DNA of 64,000 nucleotides, from the NCBI RefSeq assembly GCF_015191005.1, contig NZ_CP040442.1:682001-746000 (forward strand), in the 5' to 3' direction. Every line of letters starts with the position of its first letter. Within the stretch, counting starts at the first letter, position 1. Position numbers and translations under genes: made by a program. Below, piece by piece: positions 44,882-52,713 of the stretch. Under the pieces are notes generated by a model. That model had not been told where the DNA came from, ran no database searches, and saw only the letters and a program-made list of their open reading frames with translations. Origin of the DNA: Kaistella flava (ex Peng et al. 2021). Its GTDB lineage: Bacteria; Bacteroidota; Bacteroidia; Flavobacteriales; Weeksellaceae.

Positions 44882-45712
44882 ATGAAACAGTTAAAAATCG
44901 CCTTGCTCGATATGAATAACAATCATGTTAATCAAGGTATGCGCAATATTAAAGAGATTTCACAGCAGTTTAAAAAACAATCTGGTGAAGACGTTTCTAT
45001 AACATTATTTGATGTAAGATCTAAAGATGAAATGCCTGATATTAAGGATTTCGATATTTTTATTTCTTCTGGCGGACCAGGAAATCCTCAAAAAGAAGGA
45101 TTGGCTTGGGAACAGAAATTTGCTGATTTTTTGGATAACCTTTGGGAACACAATAAATCTTCAGAGCACAAAAAATTCACTTTTTTAATTTGCCATTCTT
45201 TTCAATTAGCGAGTATTCACTGGAATTTAGGGAATGTTTGTAAAAGAAAATCACACTCATTTGGGGTGATGCCGATTCATAAAGCGGCTGATGGTGAAAA
45301 AGAGTTCTTATTGAATAAACTTCCAGAACTATTTTATGCTTTAGATTCGAGAGGTTATCAGTTAATTGAACCAAATCATGAAACCATTGAACAAATGGGA
45401 ATGAAAATTGTGGCCTTGGAAAAAGTTCGTCCGCATGTTAATTTAGAACGCGCAGTGATGGCAATAAGATTTTCAGACGAAATTTTCGGAACCCAATTCC
45501 ATCCAGAAGCAGATTCAAAAGGAATGGTCGAAGATTTGAAAATTGAGAAGAATAGAATGGCGATGATTGAAGAATTCGGAGTAGAGAAATATCTTGAAAC
45601 AATTGATCAACTGGATGATCCAGATAAAATGAGACTGACACATTCACAGATTTTACCAAAATTTTTGCAACATGCTGCTAAAGAAATTATGAAAAGTCCC
45701 GTGCTGGCTTAA
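44882..45712 (+). CDS. Class I glutamine amidotransferase domain protein (GMP synthase-like)
   Basis: A 276-residue stand-alone GATase1 protein. The nucleophile is in FLICHSFQLASIH (Cys about 103), the oxyanion-strand motif is ISSGGPGNPQKEG (about 64) and the His-Glu pair is in GTQFHPEADSKG (about 203). A typical partner synthetase domain is not in the same chain or next door. The C-terminal 60 residues (KIEKNRMAMIEEFG, LDDPDKMRLTH) are helical. It would supply ammonia to, or act on, an unknown acceptor. It has its own promoter and terminator. Confidence 0.85.
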   Translation: MKQLKIALLDMNNNHVNQGMRNIKEISQQFKKQSGEDVSITLFDVRSKDEMPDIKDFDIFISSGGPGNPQKEGLAWEQKFADFLDNLWEHNKSSEHKKFTFLICHSFQLASIHWNLGNVCKRKSHSFGVMPIHKAADGEKEFLLNKLPELFYALDSRGYQLIEPNHETIEQMGMKIVALEKVRPHVNLERAVMAIRFSDEIFGTQFHPEADSKGMVEDLKIEKNRMAMIEEFGVEKYLETIDQLDDPDKMRLTHSQILPKFLQHAAKEIMKSPVLA

Positions 45713-45736
45713 ATGATTTTATTATAAAATATATTA

Positions 45737-45763
45737 TTGACTGATTTTTTAAATTTCAGTCAA
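45737..45763 (+). terminator. Intrinsic terminator of the amidotransferase gene
   Basis: The 8-bp perfect stem TTGACTGA / TCAGTCAA is followed by AATTTTTTTTG, 24 bases past the stop. Confidence 0.85.
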
Positions 45764-45846
45764 ATTTTTTTGTTTGAAAATTTTATTTACTCTGCTTACT
45801 TTTAATAATATAAAAAGAAATATATTAAAAATTAAGAGATTACTTA

Positions 45847-46146
45847 GTGTTAATCTTATTCTCAAGTGGATTCAATTTCGCACAAATAAAATTTATTTAT
45901 AGAAAGAAAGCTTTGCTTGAAGATTTAAATAATGTTTTCTAGAAAGTAGAAATTTGAATAATTCATCTTTTTAATGAAAACGAAAAAAACCACTATAAAT
46001 GGGTAATGTCGCCAGAATGACCAAATTATAAATGGCCAATATTATCTTTACTAAAAAAGATGCAATATGGATTGGAAGTTCCCTCGCTTTTTTTGAAAAA
46101 TAAAGGAAACTTCCAGATCTATATTTTTTTAATGCATATCTCCTAA
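45847..46146 (+). pseudogene. Decayed gene for a small exported protein
   Basis: One frame runs from a GTG at 45847 to a TAA at 46144-46146, interrupted by TAG at 45940 and TGA at 45955 and 46018. It reads VLILFSSGFNFAQIKFIYRK (a signal-peptide-like start ending in FAQ), KALLEDLNNVF, then IIHLFNENEKNHYKWVMSPE and PNYKWPILSLLKKMQYGLEV, then FLKNKGNFQIYIFL. Both TGA codons could be former TGG (Trp). Continuity in a single frame and the exported-protein start argue for a recent pseudogene rather than chance. The family is not recognised. The last bases overlap the MFS gene on the other strand. Confidence 0.45.
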
Positions 46147-47703
46147 ATCAATATTTGCTTTGCCTTTTCGTTCTTTCACGAATAAAACAAAAGGAATACA
46201 GACTAAGAACAGAAGTCCCAAATAAAGGAAAACATCCATATAAGAAAGGACTGTAGCCTGTTTCATAACTGATCCATCCAGAAGTTTATAGGCAGCCTGC
46301 ATCGCGGCATCGGGCGTGAATCCTTTAGCTTGGAACATCGCTTTCAGCCCGGCAATTCTCTGTTGAACATCGAAACTGTTGGCGTCTAAATGGCTCGTTA
46401 AAGCAGCTCGGTGAATCGAAGTTTGATTAGAAATAAAAGTCGTAATCGCTGCGATTCCAAATGAACCTCCTAACTGTCTCATCATTCCGGTGAACGCTGC
46501 TCCCTGACCAATTTCCTGACCTTTCAAAGTACTTAATGACAGGGAAGTAATCGGAATAAACAGTAATCCAAGTCCTGCTCCTCTTACGATCAACATCCAA
46601 AAGAACGCATCTTTTCCGGTGTCTGGCGTAATAATATTGTAGCCCCAAAAACTATAGACAAAGAAAAGCAGTAAGCCGAGCGAAACCAAAATTTGTTGCT
46701 TGACTCCTCTCGTCAGTAATCTTCCGATAATTGGCATCATGACGGCTGTCGTTAAGGCCGCGGGAATCATTAGTGCGCCGGATTCCAGCGCGGTCCAGCC
46801 CATCACACTTTGGGTATACAATGGTACAATAAAGGTAGAACCATACAAACCAAATCCAAGGATAAAGGACATAATGGTACCGATTCTCAGATTCCCGTTT
46901 TTCAGAACCCGCAATTCTACAATAGGATATCGGAAAGTTAATTCCCGCCAAAGGAAAAGAATGAATCCAATAACCGCCACTACTGTACAGATGATAATAA
47001 TTTTACTGTCGAACCAATCATCTTCATGACCTTTTTCCAAAATATATTGTAGCGAGCCTACAAATGCAGCAAGCAAACCAATCCCCAACCAATCGACATC
47101 TTTTGATTTTCTCTTTTCAGAGAATTTAGGACTTCTAACAAATTGTAAAGTCATTAAAGTTGCTGCAATTCCGATTGGAATATTAATGTAAAAAATATAC
47201 GGCCAAGTGAAATTATCTACGATATAACCTCCTAAAGGCGGACCTAAAGTTGGACCGATAATAACTCCCAAACCATAAATAGCTTGCGCCATACTCCGTT
47301 TTGCAAGTGGGTAAGATTCGGTAATAATCGTCTGCGAAGTTACCAGTAAGGCTCCACCACCGATTCCCTGCATTAATCTGAAGAATACTAATTCCCAGAT
47401 GCTGGTTGCATTTCCACAGAGAAATGAAAAGATGGTAAATATAATAATTGAAGCTGCGAAATAATTCCGTCTTCCAAACTGTTGGGACAGCCAACTTGTC
47501 ATAGGAACAATAATCACATTTCCAATGGCGTACGCAGTGATTACCCAACCCACTTCAGAAAGTGTGGCGCCTAAATTTCCTTTCATGTCATTCAAAGCCA
47601 CATTCACAATTGTAGAATCTACAATTTCCAGAAGTGCACACAGAATGGCGGTAATGGTGATGATGACGCGTCGTGCGCCATATTCGACTAAATCGTCTTG
47701 CAT
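46129..47703 (-). CDS. DHA2-family MFS drug efflux transporter (EmrB/QacA type)
   Basis: A 524-residue inner-membrane transporter with about 14 helices. DHA2 motifs are LLEIVDSTIVNVAL (TM1, motif D1) near residue 22, GWVITAYAIGNVIIVPMTSWLSQQFGRR (motif A region, about 53-80), and GIGGGALLVTSQTIITESYP and GLGVIIGPTLGPPLGGYI (motif C, about 145-165). With the HlyD adaptor and TolC channel encoded directly upstream it should form a tripartite pump that exports hydrophobic drugs or metabolites using the proton gradient. It is the last gene of a TetR-controlled operon. Confidence 0.93.
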   Translation of the reverse strand: MQDDLVEYGARRVIITITAILCALLEIVDSTIVNVALNDMKGNLGATLSEVGWVITAYAIGNVIIVPMTSWLSQQFGRRNYFAASIIIFTIFSFLCGNATSIWELVFFRLMQGIGGGALLVTSQTIITESYPLAKRSMAQAIYGLGVIIGPTLGPPLGGYIVDNFTWPYIFYINIPIGIAATLMTLQFVRSPKFSEKRKSKDVDWLGIGLLAAFVGSLQYILEKGHEDDWFDSKIIIICTVVAVIGFILFLWRELTFRYPIVELRVLKNGNLRIGTIMSFILGFGLYGSTFIVPLYTQSVMGWTALESGALMIPAALTTAVMMPIIGRLLTRGVKQQILVSLGLLLFFVYSFWGYNIITPDTGKDAFFWMLIVRGAGLGLLFIPITSLSLSTLKGQEIGQGAAFTGMMRQLGGSFGIAAITTFISNQTSIHRAALTSHLDANSFDVQQRIAGLKAMFQAKGFTPDAAMQAAYKLLDGSVMKQATVLSYMDVFLYLGLLFLVCIPFVLFVKERKGKANIDLGDMH

Positions 47704-47776
47704 TTTTATTGCTGGATATTTGAAATCGAATCGATTGGGATTGAAGTTTAAAAAAATCCCAAACTTTGATCCAATT

Positions 47777-48889
47777 TTATTTTAAATTCACGGTTGTTTT
47801 CACATTCATTCCCGCACGAAGTTTTTTAGCAATTTCCGGTTTGATCTTTACAAAATCGATTCTTACCGGAAGTCTTTGAACAACTTTCACAAAGTTTCCA
47901 CTTGCATTATCCGGAGGAAGAATTGAGAATGAAGAACCTGTTGCCGGAGAAAATGAAGTCACTTTACCTTCGAATTTATCTTTAGGAAAAGCATCGATTT
48001 CGATATCTACGGTTTGACCTTCAACCATTTTAGAAAGCTGAGTTTCTTTAAAGTTGGCAATTACCCAAACATCATTATCTCTGACCAAACTGAACAACTG
48101 CGATCCTGCCTGTACAAACTGTCCTTTTTGAATAGGAACTTTAGCAACAAAACCATCTTCAGCTGCAAGAATTACAGTGTAAGAAAGATTGAGTTTTGCG
48201 TTTTCAACATCAACTTCACGTTGTTTAACCATTGAATTTGCCACCCCGATCTGCTCAGAACTTGCTGCGGTTTGAGAGGTTACAATTCCGGTTTGTTGTG
48301 ATACCTGATTTTTTTGGTCAACCAAAACCTGCAATTGACGGTCAGCAGATTGTTTTGCTGCTAAAACCCCATCATATTGTTGTTGGGTAATGGTGTGATC
48401 TTTAACCAGATTTGCATATCTTTTTAAATCTTGAGACGTTTTCCAAACATTTACTTTTGCTGCTTCAATTTGCGCATTGGCAGTTGTAATCGCTGCATTG
48501 GTAGAATTAATGTTTTGAGAAGCTGCGTGGGTAGAAGCGATTGCAGTTTGCACGTTACTTCTTGCGGTTCCCAAAGCAGCCGTTGCTTGCTGAAGTATCA
48601 TTTTCTGATCACGATCATCAATCACAATCAGAGTATCTCCTTTTTTTACAAACTGATTATCTTTCACTTTAATCTCAGAAACATAACCTGAGATTTTAGA
48701 AATTACAGGACTCATGTTCGATGCAATTTGTGCATCATCTGTCACTTCATGTCCTAAACCGTAAGAATAAGTTCTGTATCCGATGATTCCACCGACGATT
48801 AAAACGACCGCTAGAATAATCGGAAAAGTAAGCGATCTTTTCTTTTTGACTTCTGGGAAAAGTTCTGGTTGTGTATTGTTATCTTCCAT
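47777..48889 (-). CDS. HlyD/EmrA-type periplasmic adaptor protein
   Basis: A 370-residue membrane-fusion protein. One N-terminal helix (about 21-40) anchors it. The barrel-sandwich halves are ISKISGYVSEIKVKDNQFVKKGDTLIVIDD (about 48-80, lipoyl-like) and SYTVILAAEDGFVAKVPIQKGQFVQAGSQLF (about 230-260). Between them lies a long Ala/Gln-rich coiled coil (about 80-220). It bridges the MFS transporter and TolC. The gap to the MFS gene is 73 bases and to the TolC gene 44 bases, with no terminator between, consistent with one transcript. Confidence 0.92.
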   Translation of the reverse strand: MEDNNTQPELFPEVKKKRSLTFPIILAVVLIVGGIIGYRTYSYGLGHEVTDDAQIASNMSPVISKISGYVSEIKVKDNQFVKKGDTLIVIDDRDQKMILQQATAALGTARSNVQTAIASTHAASQNINSTNAAITTANAQIEAAKVNVWKTSQDLKRYANLVKDHTITQQQYDGVLAAKQSADRQLQVLVDQKNQVSQQTGIVTSQTAASSEQIGVANSMVKQREVDVENAKLNLSYTVILAAEDGFVAKVPIQKGQFVQAGSQLFSLVRDNDVWVIANFKETQLSKMVEGQTVDIEIDAFPKDKFEGKVTSFSPATGSSFSILPPDNASGNFVKVVQRLPVRIDFVKIKPEIAKKLRAGMNVKTTVNLK

Positions 48890-48933
48890 TATTTTAAAAA
48901 AATATTAAGTTTAATTTTTTGTTCTGAATTGTA

Positions 48934-50253
48934 TTAGTGTAAAGTCAAAATTCCTGTAGTCTGCAATAGTTTTCGATACGCTAAAGCTGCGTCTGCTTTG
49001 GCATTTACAACATTGACGTTGGCTGAGATCTGCGCGGTGTCAGCATCCAAAAGTTCAGTAATAGTCGCTAAACCGTTATCGAATTTGTTTTTGGTGACTC
49101 TATAATTTTCGTTCGCCTGAGCAGCTGCTTTTTCGTAAACAGTAATTTTCTTTTTTGCAAAATCTGAATTTTGATAATCTCTGTTGACTTCTAATTTAAT
49201 CTGATCATTTAATAATTCGGTGGTTGCAGAAAGTTGTTTTTCTGCGGCAGTAGATTTCATTAATGAAGAATTCTTTTTCCAGAGATTATCGATGTTATAT
49301 TGAACTCCCACGCCGATATTGGCGGCATTGGTAATGGTCAGAATTTTTGGAATTTCAGCCGCAACATATCCTCCTGTTAAAGCGATGGTTGGAAGACTTT
49401 CAGCTTTTGCAGCTTTCGTTCCCAATTCTGCAGCTTTTCTTTGATAATCCAAAGCTTGTACATCTTTTCGCTGAGAAACGGCTTGGTTTAAATAATAAGC
49501 AACCGGTTGGTTTTCTGTAAGTTCTGAGATGTAATTAGGATCAATTTCTATTTCAGTTGCATCAGGTAATCCTAAAAGCAAATCCATATTGATGTTGGCA
49601 ATATTAAAGTTATTGTTCGCATCTAAAAGCTGAAGTTCGATATCTGAAGTTTGGAGATTCGCTTTCAACTTATCGTTTCGGGCGATGATTCCGTTCGTTT
49701 CTAATTTTTGAAAAGACTCGTCTCTTTTTTGTGAAGCCGTAAGATTATCTTCCAAAACTTTAATTTGCTGACTGGCTTTAAACAAATTATTATAGGCTTG
49801 CGAAACATTGTAAGCGATCGCCAGTTTGTCGTTTTCAGCACTCAATTTAGAAGCTTCAACTAAATATTCTGTCGACTGAATTCCGTACTTAATTCTTCCG
49901 CCCGCATAAATTGGTAAAGACGCAGAAACGTTTCCGTAGAAAGCAGAATTAGCTTTTGGTGTGCCTCCTCCTTCATTTGCAGAAGGTTGAATCGCCTTCA
50001 ACTCAACATTTGCATTTGCTAAAGCCAACGCACTTGCAGTAACTTTCAAACTTGGAAGTCTGTTGTTTTTGGCTTCCATATAATTAGCGGTTGCCTGATC
50101 GATTTTTGCCTGATCGATTTTAAGATTCTTAGAATTTTGAATTCCCAGATTTACCGCTTCGTCGAGCGTAAGCATTTTCTTCGCCTGTGCCTGAGTTGTT
50201 ATTCCGATTACCGAAAAAACGAGCACAATCAAGGGACTATAATTTTTCTTCAT
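48934..50253 (-). CDS. TolC family outer-membrane efflux protein
   Basis: A 439-residue protein with signal peptide MKKNYSPLIVLVFSVIGITTQAQA. Two OEP repeats are visible: LTLDEAVNLGIQNSKNLKIDQAKIDQATANYMEAKN (about 28-62) and the second half AVSQRKDVQALDYQRKAAELGTKAAKAESLP (about 250). The helical, Ala/Lys/Gln-rich composition and the C-terminal GLATITELLDADTAQISANVNVVNAKADAALAYRKLLQTTG are typical. It provides the exit duct for the HlyD-MFS pump encoded downstream. Its start overlaps the regulator gene by 17 bases. Confidence 0.92.
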   Translation of the reverse strand: MKKNYSPLIVLVFSVIGITTQAQAKKMLTLDEAVNLGIQNSKNLKIDQAKIDQATANYMEAKNNRLPSLKVTASALALANANVELKAIQPSANEGGGTPKANSAFYGNVSASLPIYAGGRIKYGIQSTEYLVEASKLSAENDKLAIAYNVSQAYNNLFKASQQIKVLEDNLTASQKRDESFQKLETNGIIARNDKLKANLQTSDIELQLLDANNNFNIANINMDLLLGLPDATEIEIDPNYISELTENQPVAYYLNQAVSQRKDVQALDYQRKAAELGTKAAKAESLPTIALTGGYVAAEIPKILTITNAANIGVGVQYNIDNLWKKNSSLMKSTAAEKQLSATTELLNDQIKLEVNRDYQNSDFAKKKITVYEKAAAQANENYRVTKNKFDNGLATITELLDADTAQISANVNVVNAKADAALAYRKLLQTTGILTLH

Positions 50254-50854
50254 AACCTAAAAGGTGTTTTAATATGTTTTGGATATGTATTTTAATTTCT
50301 TCGAAATACTGATCTTCGTAATCTTCGTCGCCCTCGAAAAACTCCTTATAAACAGGAAGCGTGTTGAGTGCGGTAAAAATGGTTCCTGAAACGGTAGAAT
50401 GAATAAATTCAATCCTCGGTTTTTTTGTAAAGATTTTCTTTTCTAATCCTTTATCAATAAGTTCGCTGTAAATGCTTAGAAATCCTTTCTTAGATTCATG
50501 TAGAAATTGAGCGATATAAGGATTTTTATTGTTTAACTGTTCTCTTTGCAAAATGCGATAAAACGTTTTCAAATTTTTAACGCGATCTGCATAACGGTTA
50601 ATAACAATCATTAATTTTTCCCATTCGTTCAAGTTTTCATTGGCTAAAATATCTTTACTAAATGTTAAACTTTCGTTCATTCTCAGTTCGAAAATTTTAA
50701 CAAAAAGTTTTTCTTTGGATCCGAAATAATAAGAGATCATGGATACATTTACTTTGGCCATTTTAGAAATCTCACGGGTTGAGCTTCCTTCGAAACCCTT
50801 TTCAGCAAAGAGTTCTTCAGCGTGTAATAAGATGTGTTCTTCTTTGGAAATCAT
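50237..50854 (-). CDS. TetR/AcrR-family transcriptional regulator
   Basis: I choose the ATG at 50854 (205 residues, MISKEEHILLHAEELFAEKG); the longer frame starts inside the promoter palindrome with unrelated residues. The TetR HTH (about 8-50) shows GFEGSSTREISKMAKVNVSMISYYFGSKEKLF. The C-terminal ligand domain is helical and unassigned. It is the first gene of the efflux operon, overlapping the TolC gene by 17 bases. The palindrome across its -33 box suggests autoregulation, with the inducer likely a pump substrate. Confidence 0.93.
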   Translation of the reverse strand: MISKEEHILLHAEELFAEKGFEGSSTREISKMAKVNVSMISYYFGSKEKLFVKIFELRMNESLTFSKDILANENLNEWEKLMIVINRYADRVKNLKTFYRILQREQLNNKNPYIAQFLHESKKGFLSIYSELIDKGLEKKIFTKKPRIEFIHSTVSGTIFTALNTLPVYKEFFEGDEDYEDQYFEEIKIHIQNILKHLLGYEEKL

Positions 50855-50878
50855 AACAGAAGATTTTTTTTGAGCGTG

Positions 50879-50908
50879 CAAATTTAAATAAAAACAGAAA
50901 ACAATCAA
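50879..50908 (-). promoter_or_regulatory. Promoter of the TetR-TolC-HlyD-MFS operon (TTG-N19-TAAATTTG)
   Basis: On the minus strand TTG (50906-50908) is followed after exactly 19 bases by TAAATTTG (50879-50886), a textbook Bacteroidetes promoter. Its leader runs about 20 bases to the TetR ATG at 50854. Confidence 0.75.
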
Positions 50909-50919
50909 ACGATTGATTG
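50902..50919. promoter_or_regulatory. Candidate TetR operator palindrome
   Basis: CAATCAA-ACGA-TTGATTG has perfect 7-bp arms and a 4-base spacer, and it contains the -33 TTG of the operon promoter. Size, symmetry and position fit a TetR dimer site that blocks RNA polymerase. Confidence 0.65.
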
Positions 50920-50998
50920 ACTTTTTTTTAGGAATATATTATTGATTTTTTCGATAATCTGAAATCTGTTTTAAACTCATAATAATTTTAAAATATGA

Positions 50999-51032
50999 TT
51001 GAATAATTCTTATCAAAATATTCCTAACTTTG
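50999..51032 (+). promoter_or_regulatory. Promoter of the Lys/Cys-rich small protein gene (TTG-N23-TAACTTTG)
   Basis: TTG at 50999-51001 and TAACTTTG at 51025-51032 are 23 bases apart, with a 32-base leader to the ATG at 51065. Confidence 0.5.
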
Positions 51033-51064
51033 AAATACTAATAACCAAAAAAAAATTAACGAAC

Positions 51065-51274
51065 ATGAAAAAATTAATTTCAGTTTTAGCCGTCACTATC
51101 TTTACATTGGGATTTGCTCAAGAAGCTCCAAAGAAATCCTGTTGTTCTGGAAAAGATAAAAAGGAATGTAAAATGGGCGATAAAAAGAATAGCAAAGCTT
51201 GCAATATGAAAGATCATAAAGATTGCAAAGGAGTTTGTGAAGAGAAAAAGGAAGAAAAAAAGAAATCAGCTTAA
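51065..51274 (+). CDS. Small Lys/Cys-rich exported protein
   Basis: I choose the ATG at 51065 (69 residues) because it starts the signal peptide MKKLISVLAVTIFTLGFAQ; the longer frame starts at the promoter TTG. The mature 50 residues carry six Cys (SCCSGKDKKEC, ACNMKDHKDCKGVC) in a very Lys-rich background and end EEKKEEKKKSA. Such composition suggests metal binding, for example copper or zinc, in the periplasm, but no known motif is certain. It has its own promoter and a strong terminator and sits beside the efflux operon. Confidence 0.72.
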   Translation: MKKLISVLAVTIFTLGFAQEAPKKSCCSGKDKKECKMGDKKNSKACNMKDHKDCKGVCEEKKEEKKKSA

Positions 51275-51280
51275 AAACAG

Positions 51281-51302
51281 AAAACCACCAATCGGTGGTT
51301 TT
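51281..51302 (+). terminator. Terminator between the Lys/Cys-rich gene and holB-like gene
   Basis: The 9-bp perfect stem AAAACCACC / GGTGGTTTT with a 4-base loop is followed by CTTTTATG on plus. The convergent delta' gene ends 4 bases away. Confidence 0.8.
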
Positions 51303-51305
51303 CTT

Positions 51306-52424
51306 TTATGCTTTTTTGTGAAGGTATCGAGATAGTTTTATTCCCAGATCCGTCCAAATTATTTTGGTATTACCATTTCTTTCTAAATGATAATCGGCGG
51401 TCGAAATTTCTTCTAAGATGGCTTCGATATTCGCTCCATGAATAAATTTAGAAAAACTGTCCCATTTGAAACCGCCCGCCTCTATTTTTTTATAGACCAA
51501 CGCGTCGTTGCCGTAATTTTGAAGTAAAGCGAGGCGAAACATTTCTGCGCAATATTCTAAAAAGTTCATTTGCTTTTCCTTATTCCAGGTTGCAATTCTT
51601 CTTCCCCAGAGAACGATATTCTTTAAAAATTCGGGTTTCTTTTTAACTTGAAAAGCTTCCCGAACCCACATGATAAACTGTTCTTCAAATTCGGAATCTG
51701 TATTTTCAGCGTGAATTAATTTCTGGGCAGTATTCCAGTTTCCTTGTGCTTGAAAAACAATTTGCTGTCGGCGCTCTGCATTGACTTCAATATTCTTCTG
51801 CAAAAACTGGTCGAGATCTTCTTCTTTAATACTGGGAATTTCAACAATCTGTGTTCTCGAAAGAATCGTCGGCAACATAAAATCGATGTTCGACGCGGTC
51901 AGAATGATATACGTATTCTTTGGAGGCTCTTCTAAAAATTTCAAAAACTTATTGGCAGCATCCGTATTCATTTTATCAGCTTGCCAAACAATGAGTATTT
52001 TACTTCCGCCTTCAAAACTTTTTAGAGCGAATTTTTTATTGATTTCATCAATTTCCTCTACGTAAATGCTGAGTTGTTTATTTTCTGATTCTAAAATTGT
52101 ACTCCAATCTTCATTATTTGCATACGGGTTTTTCAACATCATTTCCCGAAAGTCTTCAAAAAACTGAGCGGTCAATCCGCTTTTATTTGCTTTAAAAACT
52201 GGAAAACTAAAATGTAAATCGAGGTGATTAAGACTATCAACTTTAGCGGAAGAATGTTCATTTTCTTTTCTTAAAATTTCCTTCGCAAATGCCATCGCCA
52301 AAGGAAGTGTTCCGTAACCATCTTTGCCCACAAATAATTGGGCGTGACTAACCCTATTGTTACTAATACTATCTTTCAGAAGATTTTTTAATTCTTGATG
52401 ACCTACAATCTGTTCCCAATTCAT
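51306..52424 (-). CDS. holB: DNA polymerase III delta' subunit
   Basis: A 372-residue clamp-loader-like AAA+ protein starting MNWEQIVGHQELKNLLKDSI, as in delta'. The Walker A position is degenerate, FVGKDGYGTLPLA, with Thr where Lys is expected, consistent with the non-hydrolysing delta' role. The sensor 1/Walker B area reads SKILIVWQADKMNTDAANKFLKFLEEPPKNTYIILTASN split by SRTQ (about 165-200). The SRC-like motif is LSRTQIVEIPS. The C-terminal part is helical. It loads the sliding clamp with gamma/tau and delta. It is a single gene. Confidence 0.9.
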   Translation of the reverse strand: MNWEQIVGHQELKNLLKDSISNNRVSHAQLFVGKDGYGTLPLAMAFAKEILRKENEHSSAKVDSLNHLDLHFSFPVFKANKSGLTAQFFEDFREMMLKNPYANNEDWSTILESENKQLSIYVEEIDEINKKFALKSFEGGSKILIVWQADKMNTDAANKFLKFLEEPPKNTYIILTASNIDFMLPTILSRTQIVEIPSIKEEDLDQFLQKNIEVNAERRQQIVFQAQGNWNTAQKLIHAENTDSEFEEQFIMWVREAFQVKKKPEFLKNIVLWGRRIATWNKEKQMNFLEYCAEMFRLALLQNYGNDALVYKKIEAGGFKWDSFSKFIHGANIEAILEEISTADYHLERNGNTKIIWTDLGIKLSRYLHKKA

Positions 52425-52633
52425 GCTTCAAAGATAAATATTTTTGTTGGATGATTATAGAGGAAATTGTACCGATGATTGTTAATATAAAATGATAATG
52501 AAATCTAAACTTTACGTTAATATAAAACTCCTAAAATGAAATATTCAAAAGTGAATGAATAGATAATTTAAATAAGAAAATAGCTGTACAATGTGGTTTT
52601 GATATATAATAAAGGAAAAAATTCATTCGAAAG

Positions 52634-52651
52634 GGTTAACAAACTTTAACC
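52634..52651. promoter_or_regulatory. Operator-like palindrome upstream of the barrel-lptC operon
   Basis: GGTTAA-CAAACT-TTAACC is a perfect 6-bp inverted repeat 62 bases before the ATG at 52714. It resembles the palindrome upstream of the signalling operon (22385-22401), sharing GTTAACAAA and TTTAAC. Confidence 0.35.
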
Positions 52652-52713
52652 AAACTTCCTTTCACAGTTCAGTATTATTTAAGATATTTGCGCATTATTT
52701 TTAAAAATAGAGA

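Noticed and set aside
45955..46020. Reading the TGA codons in 45847-46146 as Trp (recoding)
   Set aside because: Other genes in the window end normally with TGA (for example ku), and a TAG also interrupts the frame, so decay is simpler than recoding.
46074..46114. Hairpin GGAAGTT / AACTTCC as terminator of the MFS gene
   Set aside because: No T-run follows on the minus strand, the stem is imperfect and it lies inside the decayed exported-protein frame.
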